A DNA stretch of 30,456 nucleotides from an uncultured Candidatus Melainabacteria bacterium (GCA_934747325.1 CAKVGW010000019.1:1-30456); one strand, 5' to 3'; numbered from the stretch's first letter, positions 8,386 to 16,520 are shown. Notes: a model not told the origin generated them from the letters alone. Translations and numbers: made by a program.

Positions 8386-9849
8386 CTAATCTATTTCTTC
8401 CTGATGGTGTTCAAAATCATAAACTCCAGGGAATGCGTCTACACCGGTTGTTTTTCTTGTTACATAATATTGGAATTTAGGTATAAATGTTGATAAGAAT
8501 GCTGCTGCCACTGCAAAACCGGCTGCAAAATTCAAGCCGTTATACATAAGGTTTTTCTTTTGAACTTTGTCTAATAAAGCTTTGTCAACCTTGCCATCTT
8601 TTGCAGCTTTGCAGATTGTGTTTACATAATCTATCATTTCTTTCTTTAATTTGTATAACTTTTTATTAGAAACGTATTTGTATTCAGAACTACTTGCTCC
8701 ACCGGTGAATTCTTCAAATAGCTTCTTCAACATTTTAGGATCATTGATTTCAGCTTTATTATATGAATCAATTAATTGTTGTTTTGTAAGAACTGCCTCG
8801 CCCATTCTTTCAGGTTGAAGTTTTGACATTTCTTTGGCTCTTTCAAGCGTAGCAGAATCTTTAATATATTTTTCTGCTTCTGAAAGCTTAATAACTTCTA
8901 ACGGTTTTTTATTAAACATTTTATCTAAACCAGAAAGTTTTTCGGTCTCAAATTTAAACTCAGAAGATAAAGCCTGCTCATTTCCTAATATAGCTTTTTT
9001 GAATTCATTAACATCCATTTGCTTGTCACCAAGATACTTAGCTAAATGTTCATCAAAAAGCTTAGCTGTTGATGGATTTAATCTTGTAGCTCTTCCCGAT
9101 TCTACTAAATTTAAAACATTGCCGACATGACCTTGCGCCCACATATAAAAATAAATAGAGCCAACGTCACGAATAAATACTTCACGACGTTCTTCTTTTC
9201 TTCTAGCATTATACATACGACCACCGGCAATACCTGCATCTGAAGATAATAGTTTACCTGTGTTTGTGTTTTCTATACAGTTTGTAAATCTATTAATTGC
9301 ACCAATCGCTCCTGCTGCACCACCTTTAAAAGATGGCTGTTTAGCTTTATTGTTTTGTTGACCGTGTTCTTTTTCCAATCGTCTTTCATGACGTAATTTT
9401 TTAGTCAAACCTTGGTTTACTTTTGGCATAACAAAGCCTATGAACAAGTTTGCTAATACAATACTTGTCATAACTTTTGCACCTTTTATTAATGCTACTT
9501 GTTTAGGTGAAAATCCTTTTGGTGCAACTTTTTTCATGAAGTTATCAAAAGGAGTTCTTAATAACTTATCAGTACCGACGTCAAAATTAGCTCCAGGTTT
9601 CTTTAGAATCTTTCCAACTAATTTGTCTCCAAGTTTGTTTAAAGATGCAACACCACTAAGCCAAACAATTGAACCCATTGATTCTTCAATAAAACGTTCT
9701 CTTGCTTCATCCCATTTGCCACGTTTGTAAGCCTGATAAGTTCTTCCTGTAACAACTGTTGCTTCCAATGCAATAATTGGTGCCATTGCATCAGCTTTGG
9801 TCATTTTAGTGACAAATTTTGACATATTATGATTAGATATAGGATTCAA
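8386..9849 (-). CDS. 487-residue hypothetical membrane protein with SFKG motif
   Basis: I recognise no family. An N-terminal region with hydrophobic patches (about 20-35 and 57-70) is followed by a membrane-spanning-like segment SIVLANLFIGFVMPKV at about 129-144. A highly charged stretch comes next, then QPSFKGG (S173-G176), which carries the F-K-G motif in the middle of the protein. A long helical, Lys/Glu-rich domain ends at a second strong hydrophobic segment, AAGFAVAAAFLSTFIP, near residue 450, and a short acidic tail follows. This looks like a membrane protein with a large soluble domain between the two anchors. The TTG start at 9849 has GAAAGG about 10 nt upstream. An alternative ATG at 9825 follows a TCTAAT box by 6 nt, so it could instead be leaderless. 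The 68-residue gene follows 8 nt later. Confidence 0.75.
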   Translation of the reverse strand: MNPISNHNMSKFVTKMTKADAMAPIIALEATVVTGRTYQAYKRGKWDEARERFIEESMGSIVWLSGVASLNKLGDKLVGKILKKPGANFDVGTDKLLRTPFDNFMKKVAPKGFSPKQVALIKGAKVMTSIVLANLFIGFVMPKVNQGLTKKLRHERRLEKEHGQQNNKAKQPSFKGGAAGAIGAINRFTNCIENTNTGKLLSSDAGIAGGRMYNARRKEERREVFIRDVGSIYFYMWAQGHVGNVLNLVESGRATRLNPSTAKLFDEHLAKYLGDKQMDVNEFKKAILGNEQALSSEFKFETEKLSGLDKMFNKKPLEVIKLSEAEKYIKDSATLERAKEMSKLQPERMGEAVLTKQQLIDSYNKAEINDPKMLKKLFEEFTGGASSSEYKYVSNKKLYKLKKEMIDYVNTICKAAKDGKVDKALLDKVQKKNLMYNGLNFAAGFAVAAAFLSTFIPKFQYYVTRKTTGVDAFPGVYDFEHHQEEID

Positions 9850-9971
9850 AATCTAAAAACCTTTCATATTACACGGCTAGTGTTAATAAAAAATGTGAAG
9901 ATTATTTTTTGACAATTCTAAGTTAAAATGTTACAAAAGTAAACATTTCTGTAAAAAAACTTAATCTATAC

Positions 9972-10000
9972 TTGTTTTTAGTTTTTGTTTTATTTATGAT
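9972..10000 (+). promoter_or_regulatory. Promoter upstream of rplS
   Basis: TTGTTT (9972-9977), a 17-nt spacer and TATGAT (9995-10000). The predicted start is near 10007, leaving a leader of about 38 nt containing the rplS ribosome binding site. Confidence 0.5.
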
Positions 10001-10044
10001 AGTTCTAAAATGTAAAAGTTAGTCAAAATATAAGGAATAGCAAA

Positions 10045-10398
10045 ATGAATCCTATTATTAAAAATTTAGAAGCAGAATACACAACAAGAGAATTACCGGA
10101 AATGAACCCTGGTGATACAGTTAGAGTTTCTGTAAAAATCGTAGAAGGTAACAAAGAAAGATTACAGGCTTACGAAGGTACTATTATCGCTGAACACGGT
10201 TCAGGCATCAATAAAACAATCACTGTAAGAAAAGTATTCCAAGGTGTTGGTGTTGAACGTGTATTCTTAGTACACTCTCCACGTATCGACAAAATCACTG
10301 TTCAAAGACGCGGTGATGTTAAACGTGCTAAATTGTACTACTTAAGAGAACGTTCAGGTAAAGCAACTCGTATTAAGGAAAAAATTGAAAAAAGATAA
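10045..10398 (+). CDS. rplS: 50S ribosomal protein L19
   Basis: Component of the large ribosomal subunit at the 30S-50S interface. Its 117 residues match the usual length. Characteristic stretches are [20 protein letters not shown] near residue 25, [12 protein letters not shown] in the middle, and [11 protein letters not shown] and [19 protein letters not shown] near the end. AAGGA lies 10 nt before the ATG. The 3' end overlaps the start of rbgA by 14 nt, so the two are almost certainly one operon linking a ribosomal protein to a 50S assembly GTPase. Neighbours often found with rplS, such as trmD and rimM, are not adjacent here. Confidence 0.97.
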   Translation: MNPIIKNLEAEYTTRELPEMNPGDTVRVSVKIVEGNKERLQAYEGTIIAEHGSGINKTITVRKVFQGVGVERVFLVHSPRIDKITVQRRGDVKRAKLYYLRERSGKATRIKEKIEKR

Positions 10399-11254
10399 GT
10401 TGCATATTCACTGGTACCCAGGTCATATTGCGAAAGCAGAGCGTCAACTTAAAGAAAAATTAAATTTGGTTGATGTGATTATTGAGGTACGTGATAGCAG
10501 ATTACCTTTAAGTAGCAGTTATGCAAACATTAAGAAGCTTTTGGGAGAAAAACCAAGGCTTCTTTTGTTGAATAAAGCTGATTTAGTTGACAGAAATGAA
10601 CTTAAGCTTTGGGTTAATTATTTAAAAGAAACAACCGGTTGTCCTGTGATTGTTTCTGATGCAAAAAGTGCAAAAGAATTGCCACAAGTTGTAAAACAAG
10701 CTGTTGAATTAAGTGAACCTAAAATTCAAGCTTTGATGGCAAAAGGACTTTTAAGACGTCCTGCAAGAGCGATGGTCGTTGGTATGCCAAATGTAGGTAA
10801 ATCCAGCGTTATTAACAAACTTACAAAATCTTCAAAAACAAAAATTGGTGCAAAAGCCGGTGTTACAAGACAACAACAATGGGTTAGAATTAACCCTAAA
10901 TTGGATTTATTGGATACTCCGGGGATTATTCCGACAAAACAAGATGATCAAATGCAGGCTGTAAAGTTGGCATTTGTGAGTTCTGTTTCAGAAAACGCTT
11001 ATTCTCCGGAACCTGTTGCAAAAGCACTTTTGGAAATGCTTGCCGAAAAGCACAAAGAAGAACTTTGTAAACACTATAATGTAGAAAATCTCACATTGGA
11101 AGATATCGCAACTAAACGCAATTGGATTATCAAAGGCGAATATCCTGATACCGAAAGAACAGCTATTTTTATTTTAAAAGACTTTAGAGAAGGGCGTTTA
11201 GGTTTATTTATCTTAGATGAATTACCTATAAACGAAGAAAAAATTAATAACTAA
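10385..11254 (+). CDS. rbgA: Ribosome biogenesis GTPase RbgA (YlqF)
   Basis: GTPase needed for late assembly of the 50S subunit, 289 residues. The GTPase motifs are circularly permuted, as in the YlqF/YawG family: G4 NKAD (63-66) comes before G1 GMPNVGKS (133-140), then the G2 Thr (161) and G3 DTPG (177-180). The N-terminus [14 protein letters not shown] is typical of the family. The start codon is TTG at 10385, inside the end of rplS, which implies translational coupling. No other start fits the conserved N-terminus. The C-terminal domain is complete. The 3' end overlaps the convergent winged-helix-like gene by 11 nt. Confidence 0.96.
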   Translation: MKKDKLHIHWYPGHIAKAERQLKEKLNLVDVIIEVRDSRLPLSSSYANIKKLLGEKPRLLLLNKADLVDRNELKLWVNYLKETTGCPVIVSDAKSAKELPQVVKQAVELSEPKIQALMAKGLLRRPARAMVVGMPNVGKSSVINKLTKSSKTKIGAKAGVTRQQQWVRINPKLDLLDTPGIIPTKQDDQMQAVKLAFVSSVSENAYSPEPVAKALLEMLAEKHKEELCKHYNVENLTLEDIATKRNWIIKGEYPDTERTAIFILKDFREGRLGLFILDELPINEEKINN

Positions 11255-11558
11255 AGTACTTATCAAAATCCACATCTTCAAAATTACAAAGTAAATGGAA
11301 TATATCGTCATCATCATCAAGACGTTGAAAATTGTATTCGTCAAAAAGCCAACACTTAGGGTTTATCCCTTTAACGCGCACAATATTTTTCTCTTTTAAA
11401 ATTTGAAGCTTCTTTTTAACTTCATCTACGGGTAATTTTACTAGTTTAGCGAGTTCAACAGCAGTAATACCATCTTCATGGCTGTACTTTTCAGGAGTTA
11501 AAAACATTAACTCCAAACCAACCATCTTTAAATTTGTATCTTCCGCTTCTATACTCAT
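11244..11558 (-). CDS. Small winged-helix-like putative regulator
   Basis: A 104-residue protein. The middle segment, from ITAVELAKLVKLPVDEVKKK to LQILKEKNIVRVKG, has the helix-turn-helix-plus-wing pattern of MarR/ArsR-like domains: a short helix, the recognition-helix-like VDEVKKKLQILKEK, then a beta hairpin. The C-terminal tail is acidic (DDDDD) and aromatic. No metal or ligand site is visible and no family name can be given. DNA binding is inferred. It converges on rbgA with an 11-nt overlap. The ATG at 11558 follows a TATAAT box by 6 nt with a TTGATT at 17-nt spacing, so a leaderless mRNA is predicted; there is no ribosome binding site. Confidence 0.75.
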   Translation of the reverse strand: MSIEAEDTNLKMVGLELMFLTPEKYSHEDGITAVELAKLVKLPVDEVKKKLQILKEKNIVRVKGINPKCWLFDEYNFQRLDDDDDIFHLLCNFEDVDFDKYFSY

Positions 11559-11564
11559 AGCTTG

Positions 11565-11593
11565 ATTATAACACTATACATTTGATTAATCAA
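11565..11593 (-). promoter_or_regulatory. Leaderless promoter of the winged-helix-like gene
   Basis: Minus strand: TTGATT (11588-11593), a 17-nt spacer, then TATAAT (11565-11570). The predicted start base is 11558, the A of the ATG. Confidence 0.65.
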
Positions 11594-11652
11594 TTTATGC
11601 AGACTATAATTATTGTAAATGGGATGACATCCGGCTGGGTAATTCACGTCTT

Positions 11653-11688
11653 GTCATTACGAGGAACGTTAGTGACGAAGCAATCCAT
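11653..11688 (+). repeat. Third copy of the CAATGAC/CAATCCAT repeat
   Basis: It runs from GTCATTACGAGGAACG to GAAGCAATCCAT and closely matches the reverse complement of the copy at 1549-1591. It lies in the spacer between the divergent winged-helix-like and MFS genes, about 30 nt before the MFS start. Confidence 0.75.
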
Positions 11689-11718
11689 AAAATCTAGCGA
11701 CTTAAGAGGATAAGGAAT

Positions 11719-12879
11719 ATGAACAAAGATACAACGAAAATGGCAATAATTTGGCTCTGTTTAGGGCACTTAATCGCAGATGTATACAGCGGATTTTTAA
11801 ACCCTATAATGCCGTTTATTGCATCAAAACTCGGATTTTCAATGGCAATAGCGACTGTAATAATAAGCATTTCTCATATTTGCTCATCCATGTTACAGCC
11901 GGTTTTCGGTTTTTTTGCCGATAATATGTTGAAAAGATTTTTTATATTTTGGGGTTTGGTTCTAGCATCTGTATTTATTCCTTTAACTCCTCTTGCTCCG
12001 AATGTATATATATTATTAATCTTTATGATTTTAGGTAGTTTAGGCGGAAGTTTTTTCCACCCTCAATCAATGGGGTTTGTAAACCATTTTTCAGGCAAAG
12101 ACTGTTCCAATAATATGGGAATATTTATTAGCATGGGTTCATTGGGCTTTGCTTTTGGTCCGCTTTTAGCTGCTTTGATTACTCAAGTTCTGGGCTTGTC
12201 AATGATTTCTTACACATCGCTAATCGGATTGGCTTTAGCCTCAATAATGTTTTTCTGTGTTCCAAAATTATCAAAGCTTGAAAAGCCTCCGGTTAGAAAA
12301 GAATTTTTCAAATCTTTTAAAGATATTTTGTCTAACAGGCAAATGAACTACTTAATGCTGATTTCTATGATGAAATCATTGATTACAAACAGTTCTTGCA
12401 TACTACTGCCGTTCCTATGGAAATCAATGGGCTATTCACCTTTCTACATTGGTTTTGCTTTATTCTTGTTTGTATTTGCAGGAGCATTAAGTTCATTTTT
12501 GAGCCCGAAAGCAGAAAAGCTTTTCGGTTCAAAACCTGTCGTATATTTTTCAATGTGGGCAACTTTCCCAATGATGCTGTTGTTTGCTTTCACTTATAAA
12601 ACTCATCCAATATTATCACTTGTAATATTTTTTGCAATCGGATTTACGACAATGTTGGCACAACCTGTTACAATGGTTTGGGCGCAAAGAACTCTACCTG
12701 AATATAAAAGTATTGTTGCAGGATTTATTAATGGATTTTGTTGGGGAATTGTTGCATTGTGCATGTCAATTTTGGGTGCAGTTGCGCAAAAATTCGGCAT
12801 CATGAATGTACTTGTACTATTGAGTATTGTACCTGCTGTATCTTCTTACTATGTAAGATTTTTGAAAGAAAAATCATAA
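11719..12879 (+). CDS. MFS transporter, fosmidomycin-resistance (Fsr)-like
   Basis: Major facilitator superfamily membrane transporter of 386 residues with about 12 hydrophobic segments. The N-terminal helix, with GHLIADVYSGFLNPIMPFI, resembles the Fsr subgroup, whose members typically show a helix-1 pattern of GH, D, then G and P. A conserved helix-5-like segment, GSLGFAFGPLLAALIT, follows. The Fsr family exports fosmidomycin and related small molecules; the substrate here is unknown. Spacing is good: AGGATAAGGA stands just before the ATG. It is monocistronic, with a dispersed repeat before it and a 347-nt repeat-filled spacer after it. Confidence 0.88.
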   Translation: MNKDTTKMAIIWLCLGHLIADVYSGFLNPIMPFIASKLGFSMAIATVIISISHICSSMLQPVFGFFADNMLKRFFIFWGLVLASVFIPLTPLAPNVYILLIFMILGSLGGSFFHPQSMGFVNHFSGKDCSNNMGIFISMGSLGFAFGPLLAALITQVLGLSMISYTSLIGLALASIMFFCVPKLSKLEKPPVRKEFFKSFKDILSNRQMNYLMLISMMKSLITNSSCILLPFLWKSMGYSPFYIGFALFLFVFAGALSSFLSPKAEKLFGSKPVVYFSMWATFPMMLLFAFTYKTHPILSLVIFFAIGFTTMLAQPVTMVWAQRTLPEYKSIVAGFINGFCWGIVALCMSILGAVAQKFGIMNVLVLLSIVPAVSSYYVRFLKEKS

Positions 12880-12898
12880 GTTAGAAACATAGTTAATA

Positions 12899-13157
12899 AA
12901 ACCCTCTCCCCTTCCCCTCTCCCAAGAGAGGGAGTAACTTGTGTTAATTTAATGTAATCAAGTTTGCGTAAAGTGAACGACTTTAGTTCCTTGGAGGAGC
13001 GGATTTTCGGTAGGGCGATGTCGAGCGTAAGCGAGCAAGCCCGTAAGAGCAAATAACATGAAAATAACAAGATAAATCCGTAAGGATTTATTGTTATTGG
13101 AATGTTATGCTCGCCCGAACAATCCAAGACAGGGTGCCGAAGGTGGGAGAGGGTGGT
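12899..13157. repeat. MITE-like composite palindromic element
   Basis: This fills most of the 347-nt gap between the MFS gene and the polyprenyl synthase gene. It has perfect 10-bp terminal inverted repeats, ACCCTCTCCC (12901-12910) and GGGAGAGGGT (13145-13154). Inside are two hairpins. One is CCCTCTC-CCAA-GAGAGGG (12915-12932). The other is a long imperfect hairpin around ATAAATCC-GTAA-GGATTTAT (13072-13091), extended by GAGCAAATAACAT/ATGTTATGCTC and GGGCGA/TCGCCC. No protein is encoded; the open frame at 12849-13127 is made of repeat sequence. Confidence 0.7.
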
Positions 13158-13212
13158 ATTAATCTAAAAACATTTTTAGCAACCTTGCTACTATATCTCC
13201 TATCGGCTTCAT

Positions 13213-13220
13213 GCTAAAAT
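13213..13220 (+). promoter_or_regulatory. Extended -10 box of the polyprenyl synthase gene
   Basis: TG-C-TAAAAT, with the -10 hexamer at 13215-13220, ends 6 nt before the ATG at 13227. The predicted start coincides with the ATG. No convincing -35 was found, as expected for an extended -10 promoter. Confidence 0.4.
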
Positions 13221-13226
13221 TATCTT

Positions 13227-14018
13227 ATGGAAAAAATTGCACAAATCGCAAAAGCAGAATTAAATTTGGTAGATGAGAGTTTATATAATCTATTTTATAC
13301 GGAGAATGAGGTATTTAAAGAACTTAATCACTTTCTCAAATGTCCAAAGAAACGTATTCGTTCGCTTTTGACAATTCTTTATACAAAAGTGTTTTCAAAA
13401 GATGTTAATATCGATTTGTTAACAGCTTCTGAACTTATTCACAATGCGTCACTTTTGCATGACGATGTGATTGATAACGCTGATTTTAGACGTAACGATA
13501 AAACTTTCAATAAGAAATTTAATTCTCATATTGCAATTCTAAGCGGTGATTACTTGCTATCACTTGCAACCTCAAAGTTAATCAAAATTCAAAATTGGAA
13601 TGTTATCAATAATTTTCAAACCTGCATACAAAAAATGAGCGAAGCTGAATTGTTGCAATATTCTTTAAGAGGAAAGTATCCGACAAAAAAAGAATACTTG
13701 GAAATTGCAAAAGGCAAAACTGCAGAATTGTTTGTGGCGACTCTGAAAAGCTCAGCAGAGCTAGCAAATTTGGATATCAATAAGGCGCAAAAATTTGCAG
13801 ACAATTTCGGAATTTTGTTTCAAATAAAAAATGATTTAGAAGCAAATTCTGAAGCAATGGATAAAAATAATAATATTCACACACTCAAAGATATTTTAGG
13901 GATTGAAAAAACTAAAGCTTTAATGGATAATTATTTAGAAGAGATGAGGAGTGAGATTGGGGATATGCCTCAAAATGATTACTCAAAAGGTTTAGAGGAA
14001 TTATTAAGGTTAATATGA
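13227..14018 (+). CDS. Polyprenyl (isoprenyl) diphosphate synthase family protein
   Basis: Trans-prenyltransferase fold, 263 residues against about 290-330 for most members. KKRIRSLLTIL (41-51) matches the GKRIRP motif, and the first aspartate motif is intact as LLHDDVID (D79, D80, D83) followed by FRRNDKTFN. The second aspartate motif is changed: FQIKNDLEAN (198-207) has Asn where the first Asp is normal, and Ala or Glu where the last Asp is expected. It probably makes a quinone or polyprenyl side chain, but chain length and activity are uncertain. It has no ribosome binding site. An extended -10 (TGCTAAAAT) ends 6 nt before the ATG, suggesting a leaderless mRNA. Its stop overlaps the lepB start (ATGA). 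Confidence 0.85.
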   Translation: MEKIAQIAKAELNLVDESLYNLFYTENEVFKELNHFLKCPKKRIRSLLTILYTKVFSKDVNIDLLTASELIHNASLLHDDVIDNADFRRNDKTFNKKFNSHIAILSGDYLLSLATSKLIKIQNWNVINNFQTCIQKMSEAELLQYSLRGKYPTKKEYLEIAKGKTAELFVATLKSSAELANLDINKAQKFADNFGILFQIKNDLEANSEAMDKNNNIHTLKDILGIEKTKALMDNYLEEMRSEIGDMPQNDYSKGLEELLRLI

Positions 14019-14653
14019 TTGATAAAGAAAAATTTAAAGCTAATTTAAAAGAAACTGTCGATACAGTCGTTTTTGTAGTAATAGCAGTTATTTTGATAAG
14101 ATTTTTTGTAGCTGAATTGAGATGGATTCCATCAGGCTCTATGAAACCAACGCTTGTTGAAGGCGATAGAATAGTTGTTGAAAAACTTACAAAGTTTCCT
14201 AATTTGATTAAAACACACCATTTTGAAAATACACCTAAGCGCGGTGACGTAATGATTTTTTATCCGCCTTTTGTAAAACTTAAAACAACACCTTGGGCTG
14301 TATTTAGTCGTCTGACAGGATTTTTCTGTAAAGATATAGCTTATATTAAAAGAGTTGTGGGACTTCCTGGAGAAAAACTGGAAATTAAACAAGGAACAAA
14401 CGGTGCTTACAAAGTTTATATCAATGATAAACCTTTGCAAGAAGATTATATTATGAGTGAATATGATTTCCATAAATGTAAAGCCGACATGTTCTGTGGT
14501 CCGCTTATAATCCCTGAAGGTCAATATTTTATGATGGGCGATAACAGAGGAAACTCTATGGATAGCCGTTTTTGGGGTACATTACCAAAAGAACGATTTA
14601 TTGGTCGTGCAGTATTTTTATTCTGGCCTTTAAACCATATTAAAAACTTATAA
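14015..14653 (+). CDS. lepB: Signal peptidase I
   Basis: Membrane-bound serine protease that removes Sec and Tat signal peptides. It has 212 residues, typical of the short single-anchor type. One N-terminal membrane segment (about 17-34) is followed by the catalytic Ser42 in SGSMKPTL and the general-base Lys112 in YIKRVVGLPGE. The conserved GDNRGNSMDSRFWG (175-188) is intact. An insert with Cys105, Cys155 and Cys161 lies in the non-catalytic part. The ATG overlaps the polyprenyl synthase stop by 4 nt (ATGA), so the two are translationally coupled. Downstream is a perfect AAATTCT/AGAATTT inverted repeat (14684-14706), possibly a weak terminator. Confidence 0.96.
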   Translation: MIDKEKFKANLKETVDTVVFVVIAVILIRFFVAELRWIPSGSMKPTLVEGDRIVVEKLTKFPNLIKTHHFENTPKRGDVMIFYPPFVKLKTTPWAVFSRLTGFFCKDIAYIKRVVGLPGEKLEIKQGTNGAYKVYINDKPLQEDYIMSEYDFHKCKADMFCGPLIIPEGQYFMMGDNRGNSMDSRFWGTLPKERFIGRAVFLFWPLNHIKNL

Positions 14654-14732
14654 GCTTATAAAAGTTCCAACTTAAGTTTGAGAAAATTCTAACTATTTTA
14701 GAATTTAATTCTTGCTTGAAAACCTTTATTAT

Positions 14733-14814
14733 GATAGTGCGAAGAAGTTAGTTTCTATCGCACGAAAAGGCTATCACAATATTGCGCCGTGGCTTAGGCG
14801 TTCTATTTTGTGAT
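14733..14814 (+). promoter_or_regulatory. Structured leader of the flagellin gene
   Basis: Two hairpins lie upstream of the flagellin ribosome binding site. The first pairs GTGCGA (14737-14742) with TCGCAC (14758-14763). The second is two-tiered: ATCACAA (14773-14779) pairs with TTGTGAT (14808-14814) and encloses GCGCC (14784-14788) paired with GGCGT (14797-14801). I compared it with c-di-GMP and other riboswitch consensus sequences from memory and found no match. A TATGAT box at 14730-14735 might be the -10, in which case the first dyad would lie at the start site and could be an operator rather than RNA. Confidence 0.45.
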
Positions 14815-14851
14815 GTTCAAGGAAGAAAACTTAAGAAAAGGAGATCAAGTT

Positions 14852-15946
14852 ATGGCTTCAATCACTATTAACACAAACCTTGCGTCTTTAACAGCGCAAA
14901 AGAATTTGTCTAGTGCTACAACAGGTATGAACAAGGCAATGGAAAGATTATCAACAGGTTACAAGATTAACTCAGGTGCAGACGATGCAGCAGGTTCTTC
15001 AGTTTCTACATTAATGGAAGCGCAAATTTCAGGTTATGATGTAGCAGAATCAAACGCATCAATGGGCTTATCTTTATTGGATACAGCAGAAGGCGTTTTG
15101 GATATCGTTGGTGATTATTTACAACGTATCAGAGATTTGACCGAACAAGCTGCCAACGGTACTTACGGAACATCTTCAATGAACGCTATTAAAACCGAAG
15201 TTTTACAAAGAATGGAAGAAATTAACAGACTTTGTCAAGTTATCGACTTTAACGGTATACAATTACTTGATGGTACAAGTACTGCTGCTACAACAAAAGC
15301 AGGTGTAAATATACAAGTTTCTAATAACTCTGGTCAAGAAAACATTATTAATTTAAAATATACAATTTTCCAATCAGCTAAATGCACAGCATTGTTTATG
15401 GATTTAAACGGTAGAAAACAAGATGATTGGTATAAGAGAGGACAAGGCGATCCAAAAGGTGATATTAATTATCCGACATCAGCATTGTATGCAAGAATAA
15501 CAGGTCAAAAAGTGGAACTATCAAATGGCACTGTTTATGACTATACCGATAAAAAACAGTATGGTGAAGCTATTGCCAAAAGAAAATATGATGAAGATAA
15601 CGATGGTACAGGAAAAGTAAATCCTGGTTGTATTACAGCAATTTGTGATGCTGTATATACAGACGATGCAACAGCACGTGAATTCTTGCAATTCATTGAT
15701 GATGCGATTGAAAATGTTTCAAATAGAACAACTTTAATCGGTGCATACATGAACAGAGTTGAATCAGCTGTTGATGCGATAAGTGTACAAAAGGAGAATA
15801 TTGTATCTGCTAACTCTTCAATCAAGGATGCAGATGTTGCAACAGAATCTTCAAACTTCATTAAGTATCAAATCTTGCAACAATCAACAGCAACACTATT
15901 ATCAACTGCTAACCAAGTTCCAAGCATTGCGTTGAACTTAATATAA
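14852..15946 (+). CDS. fliC: Flagellin
   Basis: Filament protein of the bacterial flagellum, 364 residues. The N-terminal D0/D1 part has ITINTNLASLTAQKNL, LSTGYKINSGADDAAG and LQRIRDLTEQAANGT. The C-terminal part has NRVESAVDAISVQKENI, SSIKDADVATESSNF and NQVPSIALNLI. Between them a variable domain (about 145-275) is rich in Asp and Lys. It contains four Cys (128, 178, 260, 265), unusual for a flagellin. The start is the ATG at 14852, 9 nt after AAAAGGAG, rather than the in-frame ATG at 14810. No other flagellar gene is adjacent; it has its own leader and terminator and is probably monocistronic. Arg92 and Arg94 in the TLR5-contact-like stretch are kept. Confidence 0.96.
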   Translation: MASITINTNLASLTAQKNLSSATTGMNKAMERLSTGYKINSGADDAAGSSVSTLMEAQISGYDVAESNASMGLSLLDTAEGVLDIVGDYLQRIRDLTEQAANGTYGTSSMNAIKTEVLQRMEEINRLCQVIDFNGIQLLDGTSTAATTKAGVNIQVSNNSGQENIINLKYTIFQSAKCTALFMDLNGRKQDDWYKRGQGDPKGDINYPTSALYARITGQKVELSNGTVYDYTDKKQYGEAIAKRKYDEDNDGTGKVNPGCITAICDAVYTDDATAREFLQFIDDAIENVSNRTTLIGAYMNRVESAVDAISVQKENIVSANSSIKDADVATESSNFIKYQILQQSTATLLSTANQVPSIALNLI

Positions 15947-15967
15947 GATTTTTCTTAAATAGTGAAT

Positions 15968-15996
15968 GAAGCCCCCTGCTACGCAGGGGGCTTCTT
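15968..15996 (+). terminator. Strong hairpin between convergent fliC and ispF
   Basis: A perfect 12-bp stem, GAAGCCCCCTGC (15968-15979) and GCAGGGGGCTTC (15983-15994), with a 3-nt loop. It is unusually GC-rich for this genome. It lies 22 nt after the flagellin stop and can serve both convergent genes, although the T-run is short on both sides. Confidence 0.85.
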
Positions 15997-16022
15997 ATTG
16001 ATAAAATTTGCAGAATTATTAT

Positions 16023-16520
16023 CTATGCTTCGCTTATTTTTTCAAGCATAACAACAGCTTGAGCCTCTATGGCAAGCTTTTCTCCAACGGAATCTAATCC
16101 TTCTTTTGTTTTAGCTTTGACTGAAATATCAGTTTCGTCTAAACCTAAAACTTTAGCTAATATTGTTTTCATTTCAGGAATATATGGCATCATTTTAGGT
16201 GCTTGAGCAATTATGTTAGTATCAATATTGTTTATCCAGTATCCTTGAATTTGCACCTTGTCATAAACTTTTCTTAACAATTCAATACTATCAGCATCTT
16301 TAAATCTATCATCAGTATCAGGGAATAGAGTGCCAATATCGTCCATAGCAAGCGCTCCAAGCAAGGCGTCTATGATGGCATGAACTAAAACATCAGCATC
16401 AGAATGACCCAAAAGTCCTTTTTCATAAGGAATTTTTACACCACCGATTATTAATTCGCGATTTTCTGCTAATTTGTGAATATCATACCCTATTCCAATT
16501 CTGAATTTTTGTTCTGTCAT
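16023..16520 (-). CDS. ispF: 2-C-methyl-D-erythritol 2,4-cyclodiphosphate synthase
   Basis: Fifth enzyme of the MEP isoprenoid pathway, which cyclises CDP-ME 2-phosphate. It is 165 residues, the normal length for the homotrimer subunit. The metal ligands Asp13 and His15 are in RIGIGYDIHKL, and His47 is in LGHSDADVLVHAI. DIGTLFPDTD, the conserved substrate loop, and the C-terminal VKAKTKEGLDSVGEKLAIEA are intact. GAGAGG precedes the ATG. It is transcribed divergently from the TPR gene and convergently to fliC. ispD is not adjacent. It supplies precursors for the polyprenyl synthase encoded at 13.2-14.0 kb. Confidence 0.97.
   Translation of the reverse strand: MTEQKFRIGIGYDIHKLAENRELIIGGVKIPYEKGLLGHSDADVLVHAIIDALLGALAMDDIGTLFPDTDDRFKDADSIELLRKVYDKVQIQGYWINNIDTNIIAQAPKMMPYIPEMKTILAKVLGLDETDISVKAKTKEGLDSVGEKLAIEAQAVVMLEKISEA

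Noticed and set aside
12849..13127. Minus-strand open frame of 92 codons
   Set aside because: It consists of the palindromic repeat block, has no ribosome binding site and reads as repeat-type sequence (TPSLGRGEGERV).
14733..14814. c-di-GMP riboswitch before flagellin
   Set aside because: The conserved GCAAACC and GACGCAAAGCC blocks of that class are not present.
14810..14851. Upstream ATG for flagellin
   Set aside because: AAAAGGAG is correctly spaced for the ATG at 14852, and MASITINTN is the expected flagellin N-terminus; the upstream part is leader hairpin sequence.
15541..15861. Antisense frame within flagellin
   Set aside because: It is a shadow of the conserved flagellin frame.
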